Shown in pieces: positions 5,522-11,351 of a DNA stretch of 11,351 bases. Location of the stretch: assembly GCA_031255355.1 (NCBI GenBank), contig JAIRSR010000155.1, forward strand, positions 1 to 11,351. Reading direction: 5' to 3'. Under the pieces are notes generated by a model. It had not been told where the DNA came from and did not search any database. It saw nothing but the letters and a program-made list of their open reading frames with translations. Source of the stretch: Clostridiales bacterium. Its GTDB lineage: Bacteria; Bacillota; Clostridia; Monoglobales; Firm-18. The first letter of the stretch is position 1; every line of letters starts with the position of its first letter. The position numbers and the translations under genes are program-made.

Positions 5522-6033
5522 TGCGGATTTTGGGAATCGACCCCGGCATCGCGACGGTAGGGTTCGGCGTAATCGACTTTCACGCGAACAAGTTCGTTAC
5601 CGTCGAGTACGGCGCGGTGCTGTCCCCCGCCGACGCGGAGATGCCCGCGCGTCTGAAAATGGTGTACGATGATATGTCGTATATCGTCGATAAGTACAAG
5701 CCCGACGAAGTAGCGGTAGAGGAGTTGTTTTTTAACACCAACGTCAAAACCGCGATTATGGTGGGGCAGGCGCGGGGGGTGCTGATGCTCTCGGCGGCGA
5801 ACCGGGGCGTTCCTGTGTACGAGTACACGCCGCTGCAAGTGAAGCAAGCCGTTGTAGGCTACGGACGCGCGGAGAAAACACAGGTACAGCAGATGGTAAA
5901 GGCGATTTTGGGGCTTTGTGAAACGCCGAAGCCGGACGATACCGCGGACGCGCTTGCCGTCGCGATTTGTCACGCCCATTCCGGCGCGGCACGTGCGCGG
6001 CTGCTCCGTCACACGGGAGGAAAACTCCGTTAG
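5521..6033 (+). CDS. ruvC: Holliday junction resolvase RuvC
   Basis: RuvC is the dimeric endonuclease that cuts Holliday junctions handed over by RuvAB. The 170 residues cover the full family length. [18 protein letters not shown] opens the RNase H fold with catalytic D7. The other acidic residues are E68 (VAVEELFF) and D140 and D143 ([15 protein letters not shown]), matching D7, E66, D138 and D141 of Escherichia coli RuvC. ATG at 5521 is shared with the upstream stop (TGATG). No clear ribosome binding site precedes it, so translation probably depends on coupling. A TTG at 5503 would add six residues but has no better signal. The stop codon (6031-6033) lies inside the first unit of an 11-bp repeat array. 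ruvA, usually adjacent, is not here. Confidence 0.93.
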   Translation: MRILGIDPGIATVGFGVIDFHANKFVTVEYGAVLSPADAEMPARLKMVYDDMSYIVDKYKPDEVAVEELFFNTNVKTAIMVGQARGVLMLSAANRGVPVYEYTPLQVKQAVVGYGRAEKTQVQQMVKAILGLCETPKPDDTADALAVAICHAHSGAARARLLRHTGGKLR

Positions 6034-6083
6034 AGTTTCGTTAGAACTTCATTAGGCCTTCATTAGAATTTCGTTAGGATACA
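6029..6083. repeat. 11-bp direct-repeat array after ruvC, upstream of the his promoter
   Basis: Four full units occur at 6029-6039, 6040-6050, 6051-6061 and 6062-6072, with consensus RTTAGRNYTTC. A degenerate fifth (GTTAGGATACA) is at 6073-6083. The array begins in the ruvC stop codon and ends 20 bp before the his -35, covering roughly -110 to -56 of the predicted start. Each unit carries TAG and, on the other strand, TAA. Because 11 is not a multiple of 3, these stops fall in all six frames. Confidence 0.8.
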
Positions 6084-6103
6084 GTTTTCACCCCCTGTGG
6101 CTA

Positions 6104-6132
6104 TTGACAAGGGCGGCGGAATATGCTAAAAT
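6104..6132 (+). promoter_or_regulatory. Promoter of the his operon
   Basis: TTGACA (6104-6109) and TAAAAT (6127-6132) have a 17-bp spacer and a TG one base before the -10 (TGCTAAAAT). This is a strong promoter with transcription from about 6139. CTAAA/TTTAG half-sites lie at 6126-6130, 6135-6139 and 6152-6156. The leader of about 45 nt is too short for a T-box or attenuator. Confidence 0.85.
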
Positions 6133-6183
6133 ACTTTAGTAGTTTATCACGCTAAAGCGCGAGAAAGGCTGGTGGATCGCAAT

Positions 6184-7461
6184 ATGCGAAAGTGGAAAAC
6201 ACATACGCCGGAGGGCGCGTTTGACCTTTTGGAACACGCTTGCGCGAGGAAACGCGGCGTAGAGGATAAAATCACGCGGGTCTACCGCGCGAGCGGGTAC
6301 TTTGAGGTGCAGACCCCGACGTTTGAGTTCTATGACGTTTTCGCCGACGAGAGCGGCGACATCGACCAAGGTTCTATGATGAAGTTTTTCGACAGGAACG
6401 GCAGAATCTTAGTACTGCGCCCGGATTTCACCACCCCGATCGCCCGCCTTTGCGCGACGAAATACGCGGACGCGGTTTTCCCCAAACGGCTCAGTTACAC
6501 AGGCAGTGCCTTTCGTGACGGCGACGGCGGCGCGTCGGCGGGGGCGGTGCAAAAGGAGTTTACCCAGGCGGGCATCGAACTGATCGGGCAAAGCAGTCCC
6601 GACGCGGACGCGGAAGTCATTGCCGTCACGATTCGCGCGCTGCTCTCCTGCGGGTTGGAGGAATTTCAAATAGACATCGGGCAAGCGGAGTTTTTCAAGG
6701 GCATTATGGAGCAGACCGGGCTGGACGATGATATGACGGAGCGAATGCGGCGGCTGATTGACAAAAAGAGTTTCGTGGCGGTGGGCGAACTTGCGGACGG
6801 TTATCAAATTGACAAGGAACTGAAATCGCTGATTTTGGAACTTCCGAACCTGTTCGGCGGGATCGAGGTCGTGGAGCGCATTAAAACAAAGCCGTTGGGA
6901 AGCCGCGCGAAACGCGCTTTGGATAACCTCATGGAAATTTACCGTATTTTGGCGGATTACGGTTTTGAGAAGTACGTTTCCATTGACTTGGGCATGGTAC
7001 AGGGGCTGAATTACTATACCGGAGTAATCGTCAAGGGCTTTACCTACGGCGTGGGCTTCCCCGTTTGCGGCGGCGGCAGGTACGATAACCTCATCGGGGA
7101 TTACGGCAAGGGACTTCCCGCCACGGGCGTCGCAATCGGCATCGAACGCGTGATTTCCGCGCTCTGCCACAAGGCGAACGCCGTGGAGGAGGAGGCGTTT
7201 GACCTCCCCGCCGTACATACGTTAGTTTGCTTCGGGGAAGCGCGGGAGACGGCGTTCAAAATCGCGGAGGGGCTGCGCGGCAGCGGTCTGTGTGTAGAAA
7301 TGTGGTTGGGCGGCGGCGGCGCGGAGGAATATGCCGCGCGGCGGGGAATCGGCGGCATTGTGCGCGTCAAGGACGCGGAAACGATTGAAATCGTAAATTT
7401 GCGCGACGGGGAAACGACGGAGACGACCCTGTCCGGCTTGTTGGGCGGTGACGGCGTATGA
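6184..7461 (+). CDS. hisZ: ATP phosphoribosyltransferase regulatory subunit HisZ
   Basis: HisZ is a catalytically inactive histidyl-tRNA-synthetase paralogue that activates short-form HisG and senses histidine. The 425 residues keep class II features: [10 protein letters not shown] (44-53), the motif-2 region [11 protein letters not shown] then [12 protein letters not shown] (124-135), GLNYYTG (274-280) and CGGGRYDNL (295-303). The motif-2 loop lacks the PQxGR pattern of true HisRS. This, and the overlap with short-form hisG, favours HisZ over hisS. Residues about 345-425 ([19 protein letters not shown] onward) resemble a leftover anticodon-binding domain. ATG at 6184 has GGTGG (6171-6175) 8 nt upstream. 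A GTG at 6172 in the same frame has AAAGG only 3 nt before it and would add four residues. The stop overlaps hisG by 4 nt. Confidence 0.9.
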   Translation: MRKWKTHTPEGAFDLLEHACARKRGVEDKITRVYRASGYFEVQTPTFEFYDVFADESGDIDQGSMMKFFDRNGRILVLRPDFTTPIARLCATKYADAVFPKRLSYTGSAFRDGDGGASAGAVQKEFTQAGIELIGQSSPDADAEVIAVTIRALLSCGLEEFQIDIGQAEFFKGIMEQTGLDDDMTERMRRLIDKKSFVAVGELADGYQIDKELKSLILELPNLFGGIEVVERIKTKPLGSRAKRALDNLMEIYRILADYGFEKYVSIDLGMVQGLNYYTGVIVKGFTYGVGFPVCGGGRYDNLIGDYGKGLPATGVAIGIERVISALCHKANAVEEEAFDLPAVHTLVCFGEARETAFKIAEGLRGSGLCVEMWLGGGGAEEYAARRGIGGIVRVKDAETIEIVNLRDGETTETTLSGLLGGDGV

Positions 7462-8099
7462 GGTATCTTACGGTAGCGTTGGCAAAGGGGCGGCTTGCGG
7501 ATTTTTCCATAGAGGTATTCGGGAACATCGGGCTGGACGTTGCTTCCATGCGCGAGAAAACCCGAAAGTTAATTTTTACCGACGAAAAAAACAAATTAAA
7601 ATTTATGCTGGTCAAAGCGTCCGATGTGCCGACCTATGTGGAGTACGGCGCGGCGGACATGGGCATTGTGGGAAAGGACACCATTTTAGAGGAGGGGAAA
7701 AACCTCTACGAGGTGTTGGATTTGAAGTTCGGCGCGTGTAAAATGTGCGTCTGCGGATACGCGGAACAGCCGCTTCCCTCGGGCTTTATCAAGGTGGCTA
7801 CCAAATATCCTAATATCGCGCGGGAGTATTTTTCGGCAAAAAAGAATCAGACGATAGAGGTAATCAAGTTGAGCGGATCGGTGGAACTCGCGCCGCTGTG
7901 CGGACTTTCGGAGGTCATCGTCGATATTGTGGAGAGCGGCAAAACACTAAAAGAAAACGGCTTGGCGGTGTTGGAGGAAATCTGCGGGCTTTCCGCGCGG
8001 TTGGTGGTGAACCGCGTCAGTCTAAAAATGGAAAAAAGACGAATTATGGATATTGTCGGCAAGACAAAGGAGATACTATTAAATGATAACCATCATTGA
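7458..8099 (+). CDS. hisG: ATP phosphoribosyltransferase catalytic subunit, short form
   Basis: HisG performs the first step of histidine synthesis: PRPP plus ATP to phosphoribosyl-ATP. The 213-residue length identifies the short form, which lacks the C-terminal regulatory domain and depends on HisZ, encoded just upstream. Family signatures are VALAKGRL (6-13), the segment [19 protein letters not shown] (56-74), [12 protein letters not shown] (114-125), and the PRPP-loop region [21 protein letters not shown] (138-158). ATG at 7458 overlaps the hisZ stop in ATGA, implying coupled translation. Its 3' end overlaps hisH by 17 nt. In many Bacillota hisD and hisB follow hisG; here hisH follows directly. 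Confidence 0.95.
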   Translation: MRYLTVALAKGRLADFSIEVFGNIGLDVASMREKTRKLIFTDEKNKLKFMLVKASDVPTYVEYGAADMGIVGKDTILEEGKNLYEVLDLKFGACKMCVCGYAEQPLPSGFIKVATKYPNIAREYFSAKKNQTIEVIKLSGSVELAPLCGLSEVIVDIVESGKTLKENGLAVLEEICGLSARLVVNRVSLKMEKRRIMDIVGKTKEILLNDNHH

Positions 8100-8670
8100 T
8101 TACGGCGCGGGGAATTTGAAAAGCGTGGAAAAGGCACTGCGTTTTTTGGGGCATGAAGCGCGGGTCACGGACGACTGCGGCGCAATCGCGGCGGCGGAAA
8201 AACTGATCCTCCCCGGCGTGGGGTCGTTCGGCAACGCTATGGAAAAGTTAAAGCGTAAGGGGTTGGATCGTCTGCTGCGGGAGGTTTCCGTGCCGCTTTT
8301 GGGGATTTGCCTTGGTCTGCAACTGCTGTTCAATTACAGTGAGGAAAGTGACTGCGCGGGTTTGGGGCTGTTGCGGGGCAATATCGTGAAAATCCCCGAC
8401 ACGGGGCTGAAAATCCCGCAAATCGGCTGGAACAGCCTCCGCGTCAAGGGCGGCAGACTGTTGGACGGCGTTGCGGACGGCAGTTATGTTTACTTCGTCC
8501 ACTCGTATTATTTGGAAGCGGGGGAGAAATCCATCGTTTCCGCAACGGTGGATTACGGTGCGCCGCTTGACGTGGCGGTGGAGCGGGGCAACCTGTTCGC
8601 CGCGCAATTTCACCCCGAAAAAAGCGGCGCGGTGGGGTTGAAAATATTAGAAAATTTCGCGCGGATTTAG
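8083..8670 (+). CDS. hisH: Imidazole glycerol phosphate synthase, glutaminase subunit
   Basis: HisH hydrolyses glutamine and passes ammonia to HisF. The 195 residues form a class I glutamine amidotransferase. The oxyanion strand is PGVGSFG (44-50), the nucleophile is C76 in GICLGLQ (74-80), and H177 and E179 lie in QFHPEKSG (175-182), completing the triad. [15 protein letters not shown] at the start and YFVHSYY (137-143) are family-typical. The start ATG at 8083 lies within the end of hisG, with AAGGAG (8067-8072) 10 nt upstream. The stop codon overlaps the AGGAGG that serves hisA, so translation of the two is tightly linked. Confidence 0.96.
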   Translation: MITIIDYGAGNLKSVEKALRFLGHEARVTDDCGAIAAAEKLILPGVGSFGNAMEKLKRKGLDRLLREVSVPLLGICLGLQLLFNYSEESDCAGLGLLRGNIVKIPDTGLKIPQIGWNSLRVKGGRLLDGVADGSYVYFVHSYYLEAGEKSIVSATVDYGAPLDVAVERGNLFAAQFHPEKSGAVGLKILENFARI

Positions 8671-8680
8671 GAGGCGGCAT

Positions 8681-9397
8681 ATGACAATTTACCCTGCGAT
8701 AGACATTTTGGGCGGCAAATGCGTCCGTCTGACCCAAGGCAGGTACGACGACAGCACGGTTTACGGCGATTCGCCAAAGGAAACGGCGTTGCGGTGGCAA
8801 AACGGCGGCGCGGCGTGGCTGCACTTGGTAGACCTTGACGGCGCGAGGGCGGGCAAGCCCGTCAACACCGCCGCGATTGAGGAAATCCTGCGAAGCGTCA
8901 AAATCCCCGTAGAGTTAGGCGGCGGGGTTCGGACGCTTGCCGATATAGACCGTCTGATCGGTATGGGCGTAAGCCGCGTAATCCTCGGCACTTCGGCGGT
9001 GAAAAGCCGCCAATTCGTCACGGACGCGGTGAAAAAGCACGGCGGCAAAATCGCGGTAGGCATTGACGCGAAAGACGGCATGGCGGCGGTGAGCGGTTGG
9101 GAGGAGGTCAGCGAACTGGAGGCGGTCCGCTTCGCGCAAACAATGGAGCAATGCGGCGTTCAGACGATTATCTATACCGATATAGCGACGGACGGTATGC
9201 TGACGGGCCCGAACCTTGCCGCTATGGAGGAAATGGCGGCAAGCGTCGGCGCGGACGTAATCGCTTCGGGCGGCGTAGGCGGCGCGGCGGACGTGAAACA
9301 TCTGATTCCCACGGGCGTAAGCGGCGTAATCGTCGGGCGGGCGTTGTACACGGGGAACGTGAGTTTGGAGGAACTGTTATGCTTGCAAAGCGGGTAA
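8681..9397 (+). CDS. hisA: ProFAR isomerase HisA
   Basis: HisA isomerises ProFAR to PRFAR in the fourth histidine step. This 238-residue (beta/alpha)8 barrel shows [16 protein letters not shown] (5-20) with catalytic D8 and VGIDAKDG (126-133) with D129. Phosphate-binding loops are LGGGVR (79-84) and ASGGVG (195-200), and [13 protein letters not shown] is at 166-178. The two-fold pattern of the barrel, shared with HisF, is clear. The start ATG at 8681 follows AGGAGG (8669-8674) by 6 nt. The 3' end overlaps hisF by 19 nt. PriA-type bifunctional HisA/TrpF enzymes occur in Actinobacteria; nothing here suggests that. Confidence 0.96.
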   Translation: MTIYPAIDILGGKCVRLTQGRYDDSTVYGDSPKETALRWQNGGAAWLHLVDLDGARAGKPVNTAAIEEILRSVKIPVELGGGVRTLADIDRLIGMGVSRVILGTSAVKSRQFVTDAVKKHGGKIAVGIDAKDGMAAVSGWEEVSELEAVRFAQTMEQCGVQTIIYTDIATDGMLTGPNLAAMEEMAASVGADVIASGGVGGAADVKHLIPTGVSGVIVGRALYTGNVSLEELLCLQSG

Positions 9398-10146
9398 TCC
9401 CCTGTTTGGACGTAAAGGACGGACGCGTGGTAAAGGGCGTGAATTTCGTCAATCTGCGCGACGCGGGCGACCCGGTGGAAATCGCGGCGCGGTATGACAG
9501 GGCGGGCGCGGACGAACTTGTGTTTTTGGACATCACCGCGTCGAGTGACGCGCGGAATATCGTGCGCGATATGGTGCGCCGCGTAGCGGAGCAGGTTTTT
9601 ATACCGTTCACGGTGGGCGGCGGGATTCGGACGGTGGACGACTTCCGCGCGTTGTTGCGGGAGGGCGCGGACAAAATTTCCGTCAACTCGGCGGCGATTC
9701 GGCGGCCGGAGTTGATTGCGGAAGCGGCAGACGTTTTCGGCAGCCAGTGCGTGGTGCTCGCGGTAGACGCGAAACGCCGCAAGGACGGCGGCGGTTGGAC
9801 GATTTACGAAAATGGCGGGCGTATCGATACCGGAATCGACGCGGAACAGTGGGTGTACGATTGCGTCAAGCGCGGCGCGGGTGAGATTTTGCTGACCAGC
9901 ATGGACCGCGACGGCGCGAGGTGCGGCTACGACAACGCTTTGAATCGGGCGGTGTCAAGTATTGTCAACGTGCCTGTCATCGCTTCGGGCGGCGCGGGGG
10001 AAAAACCGCATTTTTACGACGCTGTTACGGAGGGCGGCGCGGACGCGGTGCTTGCCGCTTCGCTGTTCCACTATCAAGAGTTGGAAATTTCGGATTTGAA
10101 AAACTATCTGCGCGGGCGCGGAATCCCGGTAAGGCCGGGGGCGTAA
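9379..10146 (+). CDS. hisF: Imidazole glycerol phosphate synthase, cyclase subunit
   Basis: HisF uses ammonia from HisH to turn PRFAR into imidazole-glycerol phosphate and AICAR. The 255 residues have [20 protein letters not shown] at the start with catalytic D11 and LAVDAKR (127-133) with D130. The phosphate loops are VGGGIR (79-84) and ASGGAG (202-207), and [15 protein letters not shown] is at 171-185. The start is ATG at 9379, inside the end of hisA, with GGAGG (9367-9371) 7 nt upstream. The frame remains open far upstream, but only because it runs through hisA in another frame. HisH is encoded two genes earlier, so both subunits come from one transcript. Confidence 0.96.
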   Translation: MLAKRVIPCLDVKDGRVVKGVNFVNLRDAGDPVEIAARYDRAGADELVFLDITASSDARNIVRDMVRRVAEQVFIPFTVGGGIRTVDDFRALLREGADKISVNSAAIRRPELIAEAADVFGSQCVVLAVDAKRRKDGGGWTIYENGGRIDTGIDAEQWVYDCVKRGAGEILLTSMDRDGARCGYDNALNRAVSSIVNVPVIASGGAGEKPHFYDAVTEGGADAVLAASLFHYQELEISDLKNYLRGRGIPVRPGA

Positions 10147-10197
10147 CACCGCCGCGCAATCACGCGGATTGGCAGGAAAGGGAAAGGGGTTAAGGTT

Positions 10198-10812
10198 ATG
10201 TTAAATCTCAAATTTGACGAAAAGGGGTTGCTCCCCGTTGTGGTGCAGGATTACCGCTCGAACACCGTGCTGATGCAGGCGTACATGAACGAGGAGAGCC
10301 TAAAACTCACGCGGGAAACGGGAAAGGCTACATATTACAGCAGAAGCCGGGAAAAACTATGGGTAAAGGGGGAGGAGAGCGGGCATTTTCAATTTGTCAA
10401 AGAAATTTTAGCGGATTGTGACGGCGATTGCCTGTTGCTCAAGGTCGAGCAAGTGGAAGCGGCGTGCCACACCAATCATTTTTCCTGCTTTTACCGCGAT
10501 GTAGACGGCGGGGAAGTCAACGAAACGCCGCCGAACCCCGCGATTTTGTACGAGGTGTACGACGTGATTTGCGACAGGCTGCTCCACCCGAAAGAGGGGA
10601 GTTACACCAACTATCTGTTTGACAAGGGCATTGATAAAATGTGCAAAAAAGTAGGCGAGGAGGCCGCCGAGGTGATTATCGGCGCGAAAAACCGCGCAAA
10701 AGAGGAGGTACGCTACGAGGCCGCCGACTTGATTTTCCACCTTTGGGTTGTGTTAAAGGAAATCGGCGTCACGCCCGACGACGTTTTCGCGGAACTTCAA
10801 AAAAGGCGATGA
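10198..10812 (+). CDS. hisI: Bifunctional PRA-CH/PRA-PH (phosphoribosyl-AMP cyclohydrolase / phosphoribosyl-ATP pyrophosphatase)
   Basis: This HisIE fusion carries out steps two and three of histidine synthesis. The first about 110 residues are the cyclohydrolase: [18 protein letters not shown] (48-65), metal aspartates D73, D75 and D77 in DCDGDC, and zinc cysteines C74, C90 and C97 (CHTNHFSCF). The C-terminal part from about 115 is the pyrophosphatase, with [15 protein letters not shown] (151-165) and [15 protein letters not shown] (170-184) giving the EExxE and ExxD metal sites. The 204-residue length fits the fusion. ATG at 10198 has AAAGGGG (10183-10189) 8 nt upstream. A 51-bp gap after hisF is the largest inside the operon; I see no terminator or promoter in it. 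The stop overlaps the next gene in ATGA. Confidence 0.95.
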   Translation: MLNLKFDEKGLLPVVVQDYRSNTVLMQAYMNEESLKLTRETGKATYYSRSREKLWVKGEESGHFQFVKEILADCDGDCLLLKVEQVEAACHTNHFSCFYRDVDGGEVNETPPNPAILYEVYDVICDRLLHPKEGSYTNYLFDKGIDKMCKKVGEEAAEVIIGAKNRAKEEVRYEAADLIFHLWVVLKEIGVTPDDVFAELQKRR

Positions 10813-11351
10813 GGTACGTCTATGTGGTGCTTTCGTCCACGCCTACCCTGTTCGGGAAAACGCTGCGGGCGGTATGCGGCAAACGTCTGAACCACGCGTC
10901 GATCAGTCTGGACGAGGGACTGAACGAGATGTACTCTTTCGCGCGGCATAAACTGCATACGCCGCTGGTCGGGGGGCTTGTCAAGGAAAATTTTGACAGG
11001 CTTTCCTTGGGCGGGAAGTATCACGTGCATGTGAAAATTTATAAAATCTCGGTCAGCGACGCGCAGTATGAGCGGATTGCGCATTATATTTACAGTGTGC
11101 GTGACGATGAGGAGCAATATTTGTACAACCTGTTCGCCATTGTCGGCTATCCCTTTCACAAGGGCTACAATGTGTACAAGGCGTATGTTTGCAGTGAGTT
11201 TGTCGTGCGCACTCTGTTGGCGGGGCGGGTGTCGATGAGGAACGGCGCGACTTTTCGGATTCAGCCGGAGGACATCGGCGATTTTATTTATAAAAATTTG
11301 TATTTTGAGGGAAGTCTGTCGGAATATGTCAGCAGAGTCAATCATTTGAAC
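10809..11351 (+). CDS. Permuted NlpC/P60-like (YiiX-type) putative cysteine hydrolase, cut by window end
   Basis: The frame stays open for 181 codons to the window edge. A histidine occurs early in LNHASISLD (27-35, H29) and a cysteine late in [12 protein letters not shown] (125-136, C128). This His-before-Cys order is that of permuted papain-fold enzymes of the YaeF/YiiX group, which in other bacteria are thought to act on peptide or lipid amide bonds. Aromatic residues between the two ([21 protein letters not shown]) fit a compact alpha/beta domain. There is no signal peptide, so it is probably cytoplasmic. ATG at 10809 overlaps the hisIE stop in ATGA, so it is co-translated with the his operon, but I see no metabolic reason for that. 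The substrate is unknown and the family call rests on motif order only. Confidence 0.65.
   Translation, partial: MRYVYVVLSSTPTLFGKTLRAVCGKRLNHASISLDEGLNEMYSFARHKLHTPLVGGLVKENFDRLSLGGKYHVHVKIYKISVSDAQYERIAHYIYSVRDDEEQYLYNLFAIVGYPFHKGYNVYKAYVCSEFVVRTLLAGRVSMRNGATFRIQPEDIGDFIYKNLYFEGSLSEYVSRVNHLN

Noticed and set aside
5485..6012. 175-codon minus-strand open frame
   Set aside because: Antisense to ruvC, whose catalytic residues are all present; no independent support.
6029..6083. CRISPR array
   Set aside because: Units are 11 bp with no spacers and no cas genes are nearby.
6133..6183. T-box or attenuator leader for the his operon
   Set aside because: The leader is only about 45 nt, too short for a T-box, and has no His-codon run or terminator.
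6409..7218. Long open frame (269 codons) on the minus strand
   Set aside because: It lies wholly antisense to hisZ, has no ribosome binding site or recognisable domain, and is explained by codon bias of the GC-rich gene opposite.
9097..9378. N-terminal extension of the hisF frame
   Set aside because: It overlaps hisA out of frame and reads as arginine/glycine-rich noise; the ATG at 9379 has a good ribosome binding site and the canonical HisF start.
10797..11345. 182-codon minus-strand open frame at the window end
   Set aside because: The plus strand has a coupled start after hisIE and a His/Cys motif pair; the minus frame shows no motif.

Overview
The window looks like a chromosomal segment from an anaerobic, moderately GC-rich Bacillota (Clostridia) bacterium. 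The pointers are strong AGGAGG-type ribosome binding sites, TTGACA/TATAAT promoters with 17-bp spacers in AT-rich gaps, a HydE-type [FeFe]-hydrogenase maturase, an Rrf2 regulator divergent from cysK, and the HisZ plus short-form HisG pair. I cannot name the genus. Seventeen protein genes are supported, two of them cut by the window edges. No rRNA, tRNA, CRISPR array, transposase or integrase is visible.

Layout. (1) 1-812: the start of cysK (minus) is divergent from an Rrf2 regulator (plus). They share a 209-bp control region with two good promoters and a 27-bp palindrome in the cysK leader. (2) 822-1862: hydE (minus), convergent with the Rrf2 gene, with its own promoter overlapped by 11-bp iterated sites. 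(3) 1974-3539: a small accessory module resembling a phage immunity region. A CI-like XRE protein (minus) faces a Cro-like XRE protein (plus), and the latter is followed by a small putative zinc-binding protein and a sigma-region-4-like protein. A TTTGTAAA motif recurs five times around the small XRE gene. (4) 3550-6033: ruvB (minus) is divergent from a cytoplasmic protein with a discoidin-like domain, whose stop codon overlaps the start of ruvC. ruvA is not in the window. The two divergent promoters overlap inside a 13-bp perfect inverted repeat. (5) 6029-6132: an array of 11-bp direct repeats that begins in the ruvC stop codon, then a strong promoter. (6) 6184-10812: a compact histidine operon, hisZ-hisG-hisH-hisA-hisF-hisIE. 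(7) 10809 to the window end: a permuted NlpC/P60-like protein, coupled to hisIE by a 4-nt overlap.

How the genes work together. The his genes supply every activity from PRPP plus ATP to imidazole-glycerol phosphate plus AICAR, and none of the later steps (HisB, HisC, HisD, histidinol-phosphatase). RuvB and RuvC are two of the three parts of the Holliday-junction machine. CysK and the Rrf2 protein suggest local control of cysteine synthesis, since CymR, an Rrf2 protein of Bacillus and Staphylococcus, works in complex with CysK.

Most of the window is familiar housekeeping. The parts that look least explained are the XRE/zinc/sigma-like module with its repeated operator-like motif, the discoidin-like gene fused translationally to ruvC, and several helically phased (11-bp) repeat arrays next to promoters. 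I found no clear evidence of a complete undescribed system.
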